Numbered from the stretch's first letter, positions 41,254 to 49,913 are shown. The stretch is 64,000 nucleotides of DNA from Streptomyces sp. NBC_00878 (GCF_026341515.1 NZ_JAPEOK010000001.1:1736001-1800000); one strand, 5' to 3'. The notes: generated by a model not told the origin, from the sequence alone. A program made the numbers and translations.

Positions 41254-43908
41254 ATGCCCAATGACGAGAACGTGCGGGGATCCGGTCAACTGACCATCCT
41301 CTACCTCGGATCGCCGTCCGTCGGAGACGACGCGACGGATGAGACGGTGGCCCGGCTGGAGGCCGAGGCACGACACCGGGCGGCCGCGTTTCGCCTGCGG
41401 CTCCTGACGAGGACCGCGCGCACGGAGAGTGAAGCGGACGCGTTGCTCGTGGAGCACCCGGACGCGGCGCTCATGGTCCACCCCGGTGAGGAGCCGCCGG
41501 TGCCTCGCCCGGAAGCCGACGCGGCTCTGTGGAATCTCCTGCGCACCGGGGCGGTGCTGCGCCGCTGCGACGCCGGGAGCGTGCCCGCCGACGGCGGGGA
41601 GCGGCCCCGCCCACCGTCGTCCGGCTCCCTTCCGGCCTTCCTGGTGGTCGACTTGATGGGTCGGGCCACATCCGGGCTGCGCCGTTCCCGCCGCGACCGG
41701 CGGCGTGAGGCGGACTGCCGCGCCTTCGCGGCGGCACGCGGTCTGGACGTCCTGGGCGTACTCACCGGCGACCACGCCACCTGGGACGCGGCCGGCCTGG
41801 CCACCACCGGGAACCCCCGTTGGTCCAGGCCCCCGTTCTACATCGTGGTTCACCCCGACATCACGGCCCCGGACCCGGACACCCCGGACGGCCTGTTGTG
41901 GCGGTGGCTCGGACAGGGCCGGACGATCCACTCGGGGCGCCCGGGGTTCTGGGGTCCCGGACGGGCTGCCACCGAGGCACCTGGAGGCGAGGGACTGGCT
42001 GCGCTGCGCCATCCGGAAGGGTTCCGGATCGGGGAAACCCTGGGGCTGAGCATGCCAGAGGCGGGCTCGGAATTGTCGAGCCCGCCACCGCCGGCCTCGA
42101 CATTGCCGGGCGCGCCACCGCGGGCCTCCCTTGGCGGGGGCGCCGTGGGCCGGGGCATCGTGGGCTCTGCCGCGGCGGGCCGCGGCAGAAAAGCCACCGG
42201 TACGGACGCCCGCGAGCTGCGCAAAACCGGGAACCGGATCAGCAACGGCACCTTCCCCGGCAACGTGATCCAGGCAGGATCCATCGGCTCCCTGAGCTTC
42301 CACGCGACCCCGGGCGGCCCCCTCCGCCCTCCCCGCGACACCACCCAGCCCCTCCCCCACGACGGCCTCTTCATCCGGCGCAACAACGCCTTCGGCACCC
42401 GCTCCGCACTCGGTGTGAAGGACCTCATCGAGCAGGGCGTCATCGTCGGCCAGGAACAGATCAGGTTCGACGACTTCGTGGCGGCACGGACCGACCAGGT
42501 GCCCGGTCCCGGCGCCGGTGAGGCCATCGCCGTGAGCCACGGACTCGCCGCCGTACAGGGCGAGTTCAAGGCGAACGAAGCCACGACCCACTTCGTGGAG
42601 ATCACCCTCAAGGCGGGCGACGCCCACCCGGTGGACTCCGCCACCGCCGAGCCGCTCCCCGTGAACTTCGTCTTCGTGGTGGACGTCAGCATCTCCATGG
42701 AGGGCGAGAAGCTCGACAGTGTCAGAGCCGCCCTGCGGGCCATCCACGGCGAACTGCGCCCCGCCGACTGCCTGGGCATCATCACCTTCAACCACGGTGT
42801 GCGCACCGTCCTGTCGGCCGTCGCCAAGAAAGACCTGTCCCCCAGCCAGTTCGCGGACGTCGTGGACGGACTCACCGCCGAGGGCGGGACCGACATCAAT
42901 CGGGGTGTGCAGTTCGGAATCGACGAGATCGGCCGGAACTCCGTGGACGGCCGCACGGTCAACTGCCTCTATCTCTTCTCGGACGGCGACCCGACCTCCG
43001 GCGAACGGGACTGGATCACGATCCGTACGAACATCGCGGCCAAGCTGCGCGGCGACCTCACCCTGTCCTGTTTCGGTTTCGGCTCCGACGCCCGGATGCC
43101 GGAACTGGCGGCGCTCGCGGGACTGGCCGGTGGACATGCGGCCTTCGTGACCCACCCGGGGCAGGTCACCGCGGACCTGCTCGGTGACCTGAGCAGGCGC
43201 GACCACCTGGCCGCCATCGACATCCAGCTCAAACTCGACATCGACCCCGCGGTGGAGATCCGGCACCTGTACGGACACGACCTGGTCACCGACCCCCGCG
43301 CACGCGCCGCGGTACTCCGCGAGGCACGACAGGCCGGTGAACAGGCCCGCGAGGACTACGGAGCCGAGCCGCTGCCCGACATCGTCACCGAGGAGAAGGG
43401 CATCCGGATCTTCGCGCCCGACCTCGCCTTCGAGGAGACGTACTGGGTCGTCCTGGAGGTCCGGGTGCCACCGGGCCGTGAGCTGTCGGGGCTGGGCACG
43501 GCCACCGTGCAGTACGTCGACACCGTGGCCCGCGAGAGCCGACGGCACGAGATCGACCTGTCCGCGGCGCACACGCTCGCCGAGGAGACCGTCACCGTGC
43601 ACGCGGTCGGCCTCTGGACCAGCGAGGTCACCTTCTACGCGCTGGACGACCTGTACGACCGTGACAGGGACGCGGCGACGAACCGGCTCACGCACCACAT
43701 CAAGATCCTGAAGGCCGCCCACAGCAGCGTCCCCGCCAAGGAGTTCCGCGACGACCAGGTCACCTTGCGGAAGCTGATCACGCTCGCCGGAACCCTGGGC
43801 TCCGCGGTCTCCTTCAGCGACATTTCCCACGGCTCCGGCTTCGCCTCCGCGACGACGGCGATGAACGACTTCGGCAGGGTCCGGTCGGGTTTCTGGCCCC
43901 GCTACTGA
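41254..43908 (+). CDS. Large vWA-domain protein with a RHIM/PP-like amyloid motif and unknown N-terminal domain
   Basis: The 884-residue product has no signal peptide. Residues about 10-270 form an unrecognised alpha/beta region, possibly two related units (each with an Arg/Ala-rich helix before a hydrophobic strand). After a Pro/Gly-rich stretch comes a 24-residue motif (327-350) with core VIQAG flanked by NRISNGTF and IGSLSFH, resembling bacterial RHIM/PP-like amyloid signalling motifs. About 390-470 may be a VIT-like beta segment. The vWA domain (about 470-660) has a complete MIDAS: D477, S479, S481, T546, D577. About 670-884 is a beta/helical C-terminus. GGGGAG precedes ATG 41254. It converges on the DUF2201/MoxR operon. 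Cytoplasmic signalling or defence role is inferred. Confidence 0.8.
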   Translation: MPNDENVRGSGQLTILYLGSPSVGDDATDETVARLEAEARHRAAAFRLRLLTRTARTESEADALLVEHPDAALMVHPGEEPPVPRPEADAALWNLLRTGAVLRRCDAGSVPADGGERPRPPSSGSLPAFLVVDLMGRATSGLRRSRRDRRREADCRAFAAARGLDVLGVLTGDHATWDAAGLATTGNPRWSRPPFYIVVHPDITAPDPDTPDGLLWRWLGQGRTIHSGRPGFWGPGRAATEAPGGEGLAALRHPEGFRIGETLGLSMPEAGSELSSPPPPASTLPGAPPRASLGGGAVGRGIVGSAAAGRGRKATGTDARELRKTGNRISNGTFPGNVIQAGSIGSLSFHATPGGPLRPPRDTTQPLPHDGLFIRRNNAFGTRSALGVKDLIEQGVIVGQEQIRFDDFVAARTDQVPGPGAGEAIAVSHGLAAVQGEFKANEATTHFVEITLKAGDAHPVDSATAEPLPVNFVFVVDVSISMEGEKLDSVRAALRAIHGELRPADCLGIITFNHGVRTVLSAVAKKDLSPSQFADVVDGLTAEGGTDINRGVQFGIDEIGRNSVDGRTVNCLYLFSDGDPTSGERDWITIRTNIAAKLRGDLTLSCFGFGSDARMPELAALAGLAGGHAAFVTHPGQVTADLLGDLSRRDHLAAIDIQLKLDIDPAVEIRHLYGHDLVTDPRARAAVLREARQAGEQAREDYGAEPLPDIVTEEKGIRIFAPDLAFEETYWVVLEVRVPPGRELSGLGTATVQYVDTVARESRRHEIDLSAAHTLAEETVTVHAVGLWTSEVTFYALDDLYDRDRDAATNRLTHHIKILKAAHSSVPAKEFRDDQVTLRKLITLAGTLGSAVSFSDISHGSGFASATTAMNDFGRVRSGFWPRY

Positions 43909-43933
43909 AACGGGCCTGGCCACTGACACGGTG

Positions 43934-45739
43934 TCACCGCACGCGGAAGACCGGCCCCCGCGCGGTGAACGGCAGCGATGAGCCCTGCGGGATCAGGTAG
44001 GCGTGCTCGCGCCGGACCCGCAGGACATCGCACCAGCCGTCCGTGATGACCAGGACCGGGGCGCTCGGCGGGAAGTCCTCGGCGCGGTGCAGCAGGTCGA
44101 TGCCGGGCTGGAGGATGGTGCCGCCGCGACCGTGGACGCGTACCCGGCCCGCGATCTCCGTGACGGGGAGGAAGCCCGCGTCGTGCGGGGCCGCGTCGCA
44201 GAAGACGACCCGGGCGGCCGGTACGTCCCGGGCCTCGGCGTACGAGGCGATCGCGCCCAGGGCCTTGCCCAGGAGGGTGCGGTCCATGGAGCCGGACGTG
44301 TCCAGGACGACACCGAAGGTGCAGCGGGCGATCTCCTCGGGCGGGAAGTAGCGTCCGGCGCGCGGGATGTCAGGCGTGGCCGCCTGGCGGCGGGCGGGGC
44401 GCGCGTACGTCCGTACCGGCTCGGGGCGGGGTACGAACTCGTCGAACCAGCGGGCGAGTTGGGCGTCCCAGGGCAGGGGCGGGTGGTTGAGCGCGCGGAT
44501 CTCCTCCACCAGTCCGCCGGGCAGGAAGCCGCGGCTCTGCTGCTGGTGCAGGTCGAGGCCCTGGCCGAGGCCGCGGCGGTAGAACTCGTCGAGGTCCACG
44601 TAGTCGCGCGGCGAGCCGAGCGGGCCGCCGAGGATGTCGCCGACGCCCTTGCCGCGCAGGGTGGCGAGCCGTCGCATGCGGCGCAGGTCGGTGGCGATCC
44701 GGTCGTAGACCTCCTCGGCGGAGAGGTCCTTCAACTCCTGGTCGTACAGCAGCCCTTCGGGCATCGTGCCGACCTGCATCTCGACCAGCCAGGCGTTGAT
44801 GACGTAGTCGCAGGCGACGTTGAAGAGGTACGGGTCGCGGGCGCCGCAGCGGTCGCCGTGGCGCAGCGCGGCGTGCAGCATCTCGTGGGCGAGGACGAAC
44901 CGCCATTCCTCGTCGTCGAGTTGGCGCAGCGGGTTGACGTAGATCTCGGCCGCCCCCGCGTCGACCGCGGCGACGGAGATGTCGTGCGCGCGGGCGAGTT
45001 CGGCGTCCGCGACGATCGTGATGCCCGCCGCGATGCCGCCGAGGAGGGGGTAGGAGGAGACGAACCAGCTCAGCGCCCGCTCCCAGGGCTGAAGCGGGGT
45101 GCGACCGCCGCGCATCGAGTCCCGGCGGCCGCCCGCCATGTCCAGCGCGACGGACACCGTGCGGGTCAGCTCGTGCGCGAAGGCGAGCTGCCAGTCCGGC
45201 GGCCGGCCGCCGAGCCAGCTGTCCCACGGCACCAGCATCTGGTCCGGCTCGCCGCCCGCCGTGCCGCAGCGCTCGTACGCGGCCGGGATGCCGTCGCGGC
45301 GCCAGCGCGCGGCGAGCCGCTCCTCGTCGCCGTCGGGGTACGTCATCGGCAGGTCCGCGGGGGTCTGGCCGATCGGGAAGCCGAGCAGGAAGCGGTTGAC
45401 GACGACGCAGCGGGCGGCGAGGTCGAACCGGTCGGGCTGGACACGCGCGCCGGTCGCCGCCGTGACGTGGCCGAAGCCGAGGTGCAGGGCGCCGTGCGCG
45501 ACTGCCCAGGCCCACTCGACGGGGGCGGCCCAACTCTTGGGGTGGACGTGCAGCACGCCGTCGGAGTCGACGCGGACGAGTCCGTCGCGCGGCGACTGCT
45601 CGCAGTCCTCCTGGCGGCAGGTGCTGAACCCGATCGCGGCCAGCGCGCGGTTGGCCCGCACCATCCGCATCCCCTCGGCGAACGCCTCCGCGGCCAGGTC
45701 CTTCTTCTCGGGCTGCCCCTGATGACGCGTACGGCTCAT
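43934..45739 (-). CDS. DUF2201-type VWA-like metallopeptidase-fold protein
   Basis: The 601-residue protein has the arrangement of DUF2201 family proteins: an N-terminal putative zinc-metallopeptidase domain with HEMLH (285-289, in FVLAHEMLHAALRHGDR) and an earlier HGALH (82-86), and a C-terminal VWA-like domain with DTSGS (480-484) and LVITDG. Such proteins are encoded beside MoxR AAA+ ATPases and are thought to work with them in remodelling or maturing a target complex. GGGAGGGG lies 8 bases before ATG 45739, which overlaps the stop of the small upstream gene (ATGA). The longer open frame to 46228 runs into the MoxR gene and is rejected. Confidence 0.88.
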   Translation of the reverse strand: MSRTRHQGQPEKKDLAAEAFAEGMRMVRANRALAAIGFSTCRQEDCEQSPRDGLVRVDSDGVLHVHPKSWAAPVEWAWAVAHGALHLGFGHVTAATGARVQPDRFDLAARCVVVNRFLLGFPIGQTPADLPMTYPDGDEERLAARWRRDGIPAAYERCGTAGGEPDQMLVPWDSWLGGRPPDWQLAFAHELTRTVSVALDMAGGRRDSMRGGRTPLQPWERALSWFVSSYPLLGGIAAGITIVADAELARAHDISVAAVDAGAAEIYVNPLRQLDDEEWRFVLAHEMLHAALRHGDRCGARDPYLFNVACDYVINAWLVEMQVGTMPEGLLYDQELKDLSAEEVYDRIATDLRRMRRLATLRGKGVGDILGGPLGSPRDYVDLDEFYRRGLGQGLDLHQQQSRGFLPGGLVEEIRALNHPPLPWDAQLARWFDEFVPRPEPVRTYARPARRQAATPDIPRAGRYFPPEEIARCTFGVVLDTSGSMDRTLLGKALGAIASYAEARDVPAARVVFCDAAPHDAGFLPVTEIAGRVRVHGRGGTILQPGIDLLHRAEDFPPSAPVLVITDGWCDVLRVRREHAYLIPQGSSLPFTARGPVFRVR

Positions 45740-45963
45740 CGCGCAATCCCCTCCCGGCCGGCGGACGCGGCGGACACCAACGTGAGGCGGCAGGGCGAGG
45801 GTCGCGCCGGGCCGGACCGACCGGCCGTCGCCGCCTCGCCGGGCCCGGCGACAGCCGCCTGCTCGCGCGAGGTGCTCCTGGCCTGGCGCGAAGTGCTCCC
45901 GGCCTGGCGCGAAGTGCTTCCGGCCTCGCGCGGGGTACTCGCCGTCCCGCGCGGAGTGCTCAC
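45736..45963 (-). CDS. Small heptad-repeat protein between MoxR and DUF2201 genes
   Basis: This 75-codon frame is easy to overlook. Its GTG (45963-45961) overlaps the MoxR stop by 4 bp (GTGA) and its TGA (45738-45736) overlaps the DUF2201 start by 4 bp (ATGA). Coupling on both sides argues that it is translated. The N-terminal half is five 7-residue repeats of the form S-T-[SP]-R-[QEG]-x-x; the C-terminal half is Ala/Gly/Arg-rich with one Cys. No family is recognised. The repeats correspond to the 21-bp DNA repeats at 45862-45966. It could be a linker or regulator peptide of the MoxR complex, or an expanded spacer. Confidence 0.5.
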   Translation of the reverse strand: MSTPRGTASTPREAGSTSRQAGSTSRQARSTSREQAAVAGPGEAATAGRSGPARPSPCRLTLVSAASAGREGIAR

Positions 45964-45966
45964 CGT
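45862..45966. repeat. Five tandem 21-bp repeats inside the MoxR operon
   Basis: Units related to CTGGCGCGAAGTGCTCCCGGC start at 45862, 45883, 45904, 45925 and 45946. The period of 21 keeps frame, giving heptapeptides in the small gene. The central two units are nearly identical, so expansion is recent. Confidence 0.75.
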
Positions 45967-47021
45967 CGTGCCTCCACCAGGCGGGGCATGTCGCGGGCCG
46001 CCTCCACCAGGAACCACGCGGGCAGGACGGGGTTGCCGTCCTCGTCCGAGGCGATGACGCTCTGGGCGACCTCGACGGAGATCTCGGCGAGCTGCACCAG
46101 CAGGGACTTCGCGCGGTACGCGGTCTGGCGGCCGTTCGCCGAGGCGTGTTCCTTGACGGCGGGGAGTTCCTTGACGAGACGGCCCCGGAAGGACTCCGCG
46201 AGGTAGTAGAGGAGGTCGCGGTCCTCAAGGCCGCTCGGCCAGCGGGCCTCGCCCTTCAGGATGGCCTCGATGCCGAACCGGCTGCGGACGATCTTCACGT
46301 AGCCGCAGAAGGCGACCGCGTGCGCGGGCGTCAGCGTGCCGTGCGCGATCACCTTCAGCGTCGGCTCGTCGAGCGTCGGGCCGAAGGAGTGCAGCGCGTC
46401 GGAGAGCATGTGCCAGGAGCGGGGCGTCGAGAAGGGCTCCTCGGTCTTCGGCGGCTTGGACCACAGGTGGTCGGGACGGTCGACGAGGTGGTCGAGCACC
46501 CACGGGTGGATGCCGTTCGCGCCGGCCCACACCAGCCAGTCCTTCGGGGACGCCTCAAGGTGCACATGCGCGAGGCGGTTGACCAGCGCCGACGCGATCG
46601 GGCGCGCGAGCGCGTTGTCCGTCGAACGGTTGCCCGCGCCGATCACGATCGAGCCCGCCGGCAGTTCGTAGTTGCCGATGCGCCGCTCAAGGATCAGCGA
46701 GTAGAACGCCTTCTGGACGTCCGGCGTCGCCGCGTTCAGCTCGTCCAGGAACAGGCAGTACGGCTCGTCGCGGGCGATCGCCTCGGGCGGGCAGAAGACC
46801 GAGCGGCCGTCGCGGATCTGCGGTACGCCGATCAGGTCCTCCGGCGCCAGTTGCGTACCCAGCAGACTCACGCACTCAAGTCCCAGTGACTCGGCGAACT
46901 CCCTTACCAGGGAGGACTTTCCGATGCCTGGGGCGCCCCAGATGAAGACCGGCCGCACGGTCGCGAGACCGAGCAGCAGTTCCGGTATACGGGCGGGAGT
47001 GACGGTGACGGCTGCCTGCAC
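45960..47021 (-). CDS. MoxR-type AAA+ ATPase
   Basis: The 353-residue ATPase has Walker A GAPGIGKSS (about 30-38), Walker B CLFLDELNAA, sensor 1 GAGNRSTDNALARPI and the Arg-finger region typical of the MoxR branch. MoxR proteins act as chaperone-like partners of VWA proteins, and the DUF2201/VWA gene is in the same coupled operon. GTG 47021 has AGGAG eight bases upstream; the open frame to 47267 covers the promoter repeats. The C-terminal helical part (about 240-353) is intact. Likely substrate is the VWA partner or a complex it recruits. Confidence 0.92.
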   Translation of the reverse strand: MQAAVTVTPARIPELLLGLATVRPVFIWGAPGIGKSSLVREFAESLGLECVSLLGTQLAPEDLIGVPQIRDGRSVFCPPEAIARDEPYCLFLDELNAATPDVQKAFYSLILERRIGNYELPAGSIVIGAGNRSTDNALARPIASALVNRLAHVHLEASPKDWLVWAGANGIHPWVLDHLVDRPDHLWSKPPKTEEPFSTPRSWHMLSDALHSFGPTLDEPTLKVIAHGTLTPAHAVAFCGYVKIVRSRFGIEAILKGEARWPSGLEDRDLLYYLAESFRGRLVKELPAVKEHASANGRQTAYRAKSLLVQLAEISVEVAQSVIASDEDGNPVLPAWFLVEAARDMPRLVEARR

Positions 47022-47075
47022 GCAGTGGCTCCTGGGCTGTGATCGAGCGGGGCGCGCCGGTGCGCGATGTTCGAT

Positions 47076-47123
47076 GTGTGTGATGTCCGACGTGTGTGAT
47101 GTCCGACGTGTGTGATGTCCGAT
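47076..47123. repeat. Three tandem 16-bp repeats upstream of the MoxR operon
   Basis: GTGTGTGATGTCCGAC occurs at 47076-47091, 47092-47107 and (last base T) 47108-47123. The array is 55-102 bp upstream of the MoxR start, where a promoter is expected. A 16-bp period is 1.5 helical turns, so successive sites lie on opposite faces. Confidence 0.75.
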
Positions 47124-47169
47124 ACGAACAGTGTGGGCGGTTCGCACACAGGACCGCAGCCCATTTTCC

Positions 47170-49320
47170 TCAGGCGGCCCGCCGCTGCGGGCCGGTCTCG
47201 ATGGGGACCTGCGGGCCGTCGCACTCCCGCAGCCAGCGCCGCAGTACGCGGTGCACCTGCTCGGCACCGACCAGGACCTCCCCCTCCTCTCCGTCCTCTC
47301 CCTCCTCTCCGTCCTCTCCCTCCTCTCCGTCCTCCGCGTTCTCGACGGGCGCGGAGAGCGTGAGGGGCGACATCAGGAAGGGCCGCCCCTGCGCTCCGCC
47401 GAGGCCGCCGTGCGAGCCGATCTGCTCCTCGAACGCGAGGACCTCGCCCTCCTGGGGGTCGTACCAGGAGTTGACCATGATGTCCGCGGTGTGCGGGAAC
47501 GCGTGCGTGCGGCGTACGGCGTCGGCGGCGCCCGGGCCGAAATCGGCGAGCGGGCCCGGGTTCTCGTCCAGTTCGGACAGGGGGATCTCGGTGCCGTGCG
47601 CGCCGAGCACGAGCCCGCCGTGCTCCTCGCTGCGCACGAGGACGAAGCCGATGCCGGGGTGGTTGGCGAGCGTGGTCAGCAGGGCCGGGTGCCGGGCGTC
47701 GATCTCCTCGCGGCTCATCCGGTGCGGTACGTCCGGGAAGGACACGAGGCCCAGGTTGCCGGAGGCCAGCACGAGCGGCTCCGAGTGGCGGCGGGACGGG
47801 CGGTACTCCTCGCGGCCCTCCTCGACGGGCCTGTGCAGCGCGGCCAGCACGGCGGCCTTGGCCTCGGCGCCGCTGTGGGTGCGCCGCGCCTTGCGGGGCA
47901 CGGGCAGCCCGCAGCCGGCCCGGACCAGCTCGCCGAGGCCGAGTCCGTAGCGGGCGCGGAACGTCTCGCCGGGGCTCTGGCCGTGGTCGGACAGCAGGAC
48001 TATGCGGTACGCGCGCGGGGCGTGCTCGGCGACCTGCGCGATCAGGGCCAGCGAGCGGTCCAGGCGGTTCAGGACCTTCTCGGTGTCGCGGCTGCGCGGG
48101 CCCGAGTGGTGCGCCACCTCGTCGTACGCCACCAGGTCCGCGTAGACCGAGGCGCGCCCGGCGAGCATGTCCCCGATCACCGCGGCGACGACGACGTCCC
48201 GCTCGATGACGGTCGCGAAGGCGCGGATGAACGGGTAGAGGCCGCCGCGACCGACGCGGGGGCGCCGCTTCTTGAGGCGGGCCCGGGTGGACTCGCCGAC
48301 CTCGCGGCCGACCTCCGCGACGAAGGACATGGCGGTACGGACGGCGTTTGCGGGGTCGCAGAAGTACGCGAAGTAGCCGGCCCGGGAGCGGTTCTTCCGG
48401 CCCCTTCTGGCGGCCACGGAGAGCACCAGGGCGAGCTGGTCGGCGCCGCCGCTGAAGAGGTTGCCCCGGCTGGCGCCGTCCACGGTGAGCAGGCCGCCGT
48501 CGCCGGTGCGTGCGACGGCGCGGCGCTGGAGTTCGGCGGCGCTGGTGGGGCGGTTGCAGACCATGACCTCCCGGGTGTCCTTCTCGTACCAGCGGAAGGC
48601 GGGGATGTCGTGGTTGGAGCCGTGCAGGATGCCCAGCTGGCTGGCGCCGGTCTGGCTGGACCAGTCGGTGCGCCAGGGGGTGAGCCGGTGGGTGGTGCGG
48701 TGCGTGGTGCGGGTCCCGGGGCCCTCACCGAGCCAGACGGCGACGGTGGGCATCAGACCGCGTCGGACCGCCTCCAGGAGTACGTCGTGACCGACGCCGT
48801 CGAGCTGGAGGAAGACCGCGCCGGGGGTGGAGGGTCCCGCTCCCGGCAATGGGCCGGCCCGTCGGCGGCGGTCGGAGAGCCGGTACAGCCTGCGCCGGTA
48901 CGCGTCGTCGTCGCGGACGGCGAGGGCACCGCCGGTGGCCGAGGCGACGGCCGACATCACCGCGGCGACCACCACGGCGGTCTCCGGGGCGGCCTCGCTC
49001 TCGCCCGACGGGATGATGCGCAGCGCGAGGAGCAGGAGCGAGCCGTTGAGGAAGAAGACGAGCAGGCCCAGGACGAGGGCGGGGACGAGAAGCATGGCCC
49101 TGACGAGGAGCGGCCACACCACGGCGGAGAGCACGCCGAACGCTCCGGCGCCGAGTGCGGCCGTGATGGCGATACGGGTGGCGCTGTCCCCGTCGGCGGA
49201 CTGGATTCTGAAGTCCGGCAGGATCCCGGCGAGCACGAGCATGGTGACCGTGGACACGGCCCACACGGCGATACTCCGCCAGACCGCGCTCACCAGGCTC
49301 CGCCATCGTCCCTTGCCCAC
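47170..49320 (-). CDS. Membrane-anchored alkaline-phosphatase-superfamily phosphodiesterase with holin-like N-terminus
   Basis: The 716-residue product has four hydrophobic segments (about 15-130), resembling the Phage_holin_4_2 type membrane domain, then a phosphodiesterase/nucleotide pyrophosphatase domain (about 165-640). Metal-site motifs of the superfamily are seen: FLQLDGVGHDVLLEA, TGASQLGILHG with the nucleophile Thr/Ser region, VAYDEVAHHSGP, VLLSDHGQSPG, and a late His in SHGGLGG. Near the C-terminus is an acidic run of three DGEEGE hexapeptides. A role in cleaving a phosphodiester of envelope or nucleotide substrates is likely. GTG 49320 follows GAGGCGGG. It lies upstream of the MoxR operon, with a gap of 148 bp. 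Confidence 0.82.
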   Translation of the reverse strand: MGKGRWRSLVSAVWRSIAVWAVSTVTMLVLAGILPDFRIQSADGDSATRIAITAALGAGAFGVLSAVVWPLLVRAMLLVPALVLGLLVFFLNGSLLLLALRIIPSGESEAAPETAVVVAAVMSAVASATGGALAVRDDDAYRRRLYRLSDRRRRAGPLPGAGPSTPGAVFLQLDGVGHDVLLEAVRRGLMPTVAVWLGEGPGTRTTHRTTHRLTPWRTDWSSQTGASQLGILHGSNHDIPAFRWYEKDTREVMVCNRPTSAAELQRRAVARTGDGGLLTVDGASRGNLFSGGADQLALVLSVAARRGRKNRSRAGYFAYFCDPANAVRTAMSFVAEVGREVGESTRARLKKRRPRVGRGGLYPFIRAFATVIERDVVVAAVIGDMLAGRASVYADLVAYDEVAHHSGPRSRDTEKVLNRLDRSLALIAQVAEHAPRAYRIVLLSDHGQSPGETFRARYGLGLGELVRAGCGLPVPRKARRTHSGAEAKAAVLAALHRPVEEGREEYRPSRRHSEPLVLASGNLGLVSFPDVPHRMSREEIDARHPALLTTLANHPGIGFVLVRSEEHGGLVLGAHGTEIPLSELDENPGPLADFGPGAADAVRRTHAFPHTADIMVNSWYDPQEGEVLAFEEQIGSHGGLGGAQGRPFLMSPLTLSAPVENAEDGEEGEDGEEGEDGEEGEVLVGAEQVHRVLRRWLRECDGPQVPIETGPQRRAA

Positions 49321-49437
49321 GTCCCGCCCGCCTCACGTCCACGCCCGCCCTCCCACTGACGGACCCGTGCCCCAACCCTGTCACAAGAGGGCAATCCACT
49401 TCGGCGGCGCACAAGGGCACGACGACGGCCCGGGACA

Positions 49438-49461
49438 GGGGGGTGGGGGCAGGGGTCGGGG
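49438..49461 (+). other. G-quadruplex-forming tract
   Basis: Four runs of at least four G (49438-49443, 49445-49449, 49452-49455, 49458-49461) with loops of one to two bases lie on the plus strand between the phosphodiesterase start and the resolvase-like gene end. By base pattern it is a strong quadruplex candidate. Confidence 0.55.
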
Positions 49462-49487
49462 TCGAGGTCGGGGGCCGGAGCCAGGTG

Positions 49488-49913
49488 TCAGCGGCCGTCG
49501 TAGCCCGCCGTCGGCATCGACAGGCGGCGGTGGACCTGGGCCTTCATCTGGGCGTCGTACGCGGGCTCCGCGTGGCCGACCGTCTCGACGCCTACGCCGC
49601 GCCGGGCGCACTCGGCGGTGAACTCGTCGACGGAGGCGAGCGCCCGCTCCAGGACCCGGCGGCTGGGCGCCACGAACAGGTCCACGAGGCCCGCCTCGAC
49701 GTCCTCCCAGAGCGCGCAGTGGTCGGGCCGCAGCCCTCGTACGAGCAGCTCGCGGGTGACGACGTAGCCGCGCTCGGCCGCCCAGCGCGCGCACATGGCG
49801 TGCTGGCTGCGCGAGTCCACCAGGAAGGGGTCCGCCTCCAGCTCCTCCAACGGCGTCAGACTCGCGATCGTCGTCACGCGAAGCATGCCGGAGGCACGGC
49901 GTGTGTCTCCCAT
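49488..49913 (-). CDS. Small protein resembling a serine-recombinase catalytic fold without the catalytic serine
   Basis: The 141-residue product has the layout of the resolvase N-terminal domain: VDSRSQHAMCARWAAERGYVV, then a mid-domain ALWEDVEAGLVDLFVAPSRRVLERALASVDEFTAECARRGVGVETV that mirrors the helix-strand pattern around the DRL-R motif. The usual Y-x-R-V-S start with the nucleophile Ser is not present, and no DNA-binding domain follows. It is therefore not expected to recombine DNA. ATG 49913 is preceded by GAGGGGGG; the GTG at 49928 lies upstream of that site. Function unknown. Confidence 0.6.
   Translation of the reverse strand: MGDTRRASGMLRVTTIASLTPLEELEADPFLVDSRSQHAMCARWAAERGYVVTRELLVRGLRPDHCALWEDVEAGLVDLFVAPSRRVLERALASVDEFTAECARRGVGVETVGHAEPAYDAQMKAQVHRRLSMPTAGYDGR

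Noticed and set aside
41227..43929. Minus-strand 900-residue open frame
   Set aside because: It mirrors the vWA gene, whose plus-strand frame has the MIDAS motif and a ribosome binding site.
43934..46228. 764-residue extension of the DUF2201 gene
   Set aside because: ATG 45739 has a strong site and a 4-bp overlap; upstream frame overlaps MoxR and the small heptad-repeat gene.
45862..47123. Short tandem repeats (21-bp and 16-bp) as possible CRISPR
   Set aside because: Units are directly adjacent with no spacers and no cas genes are present.
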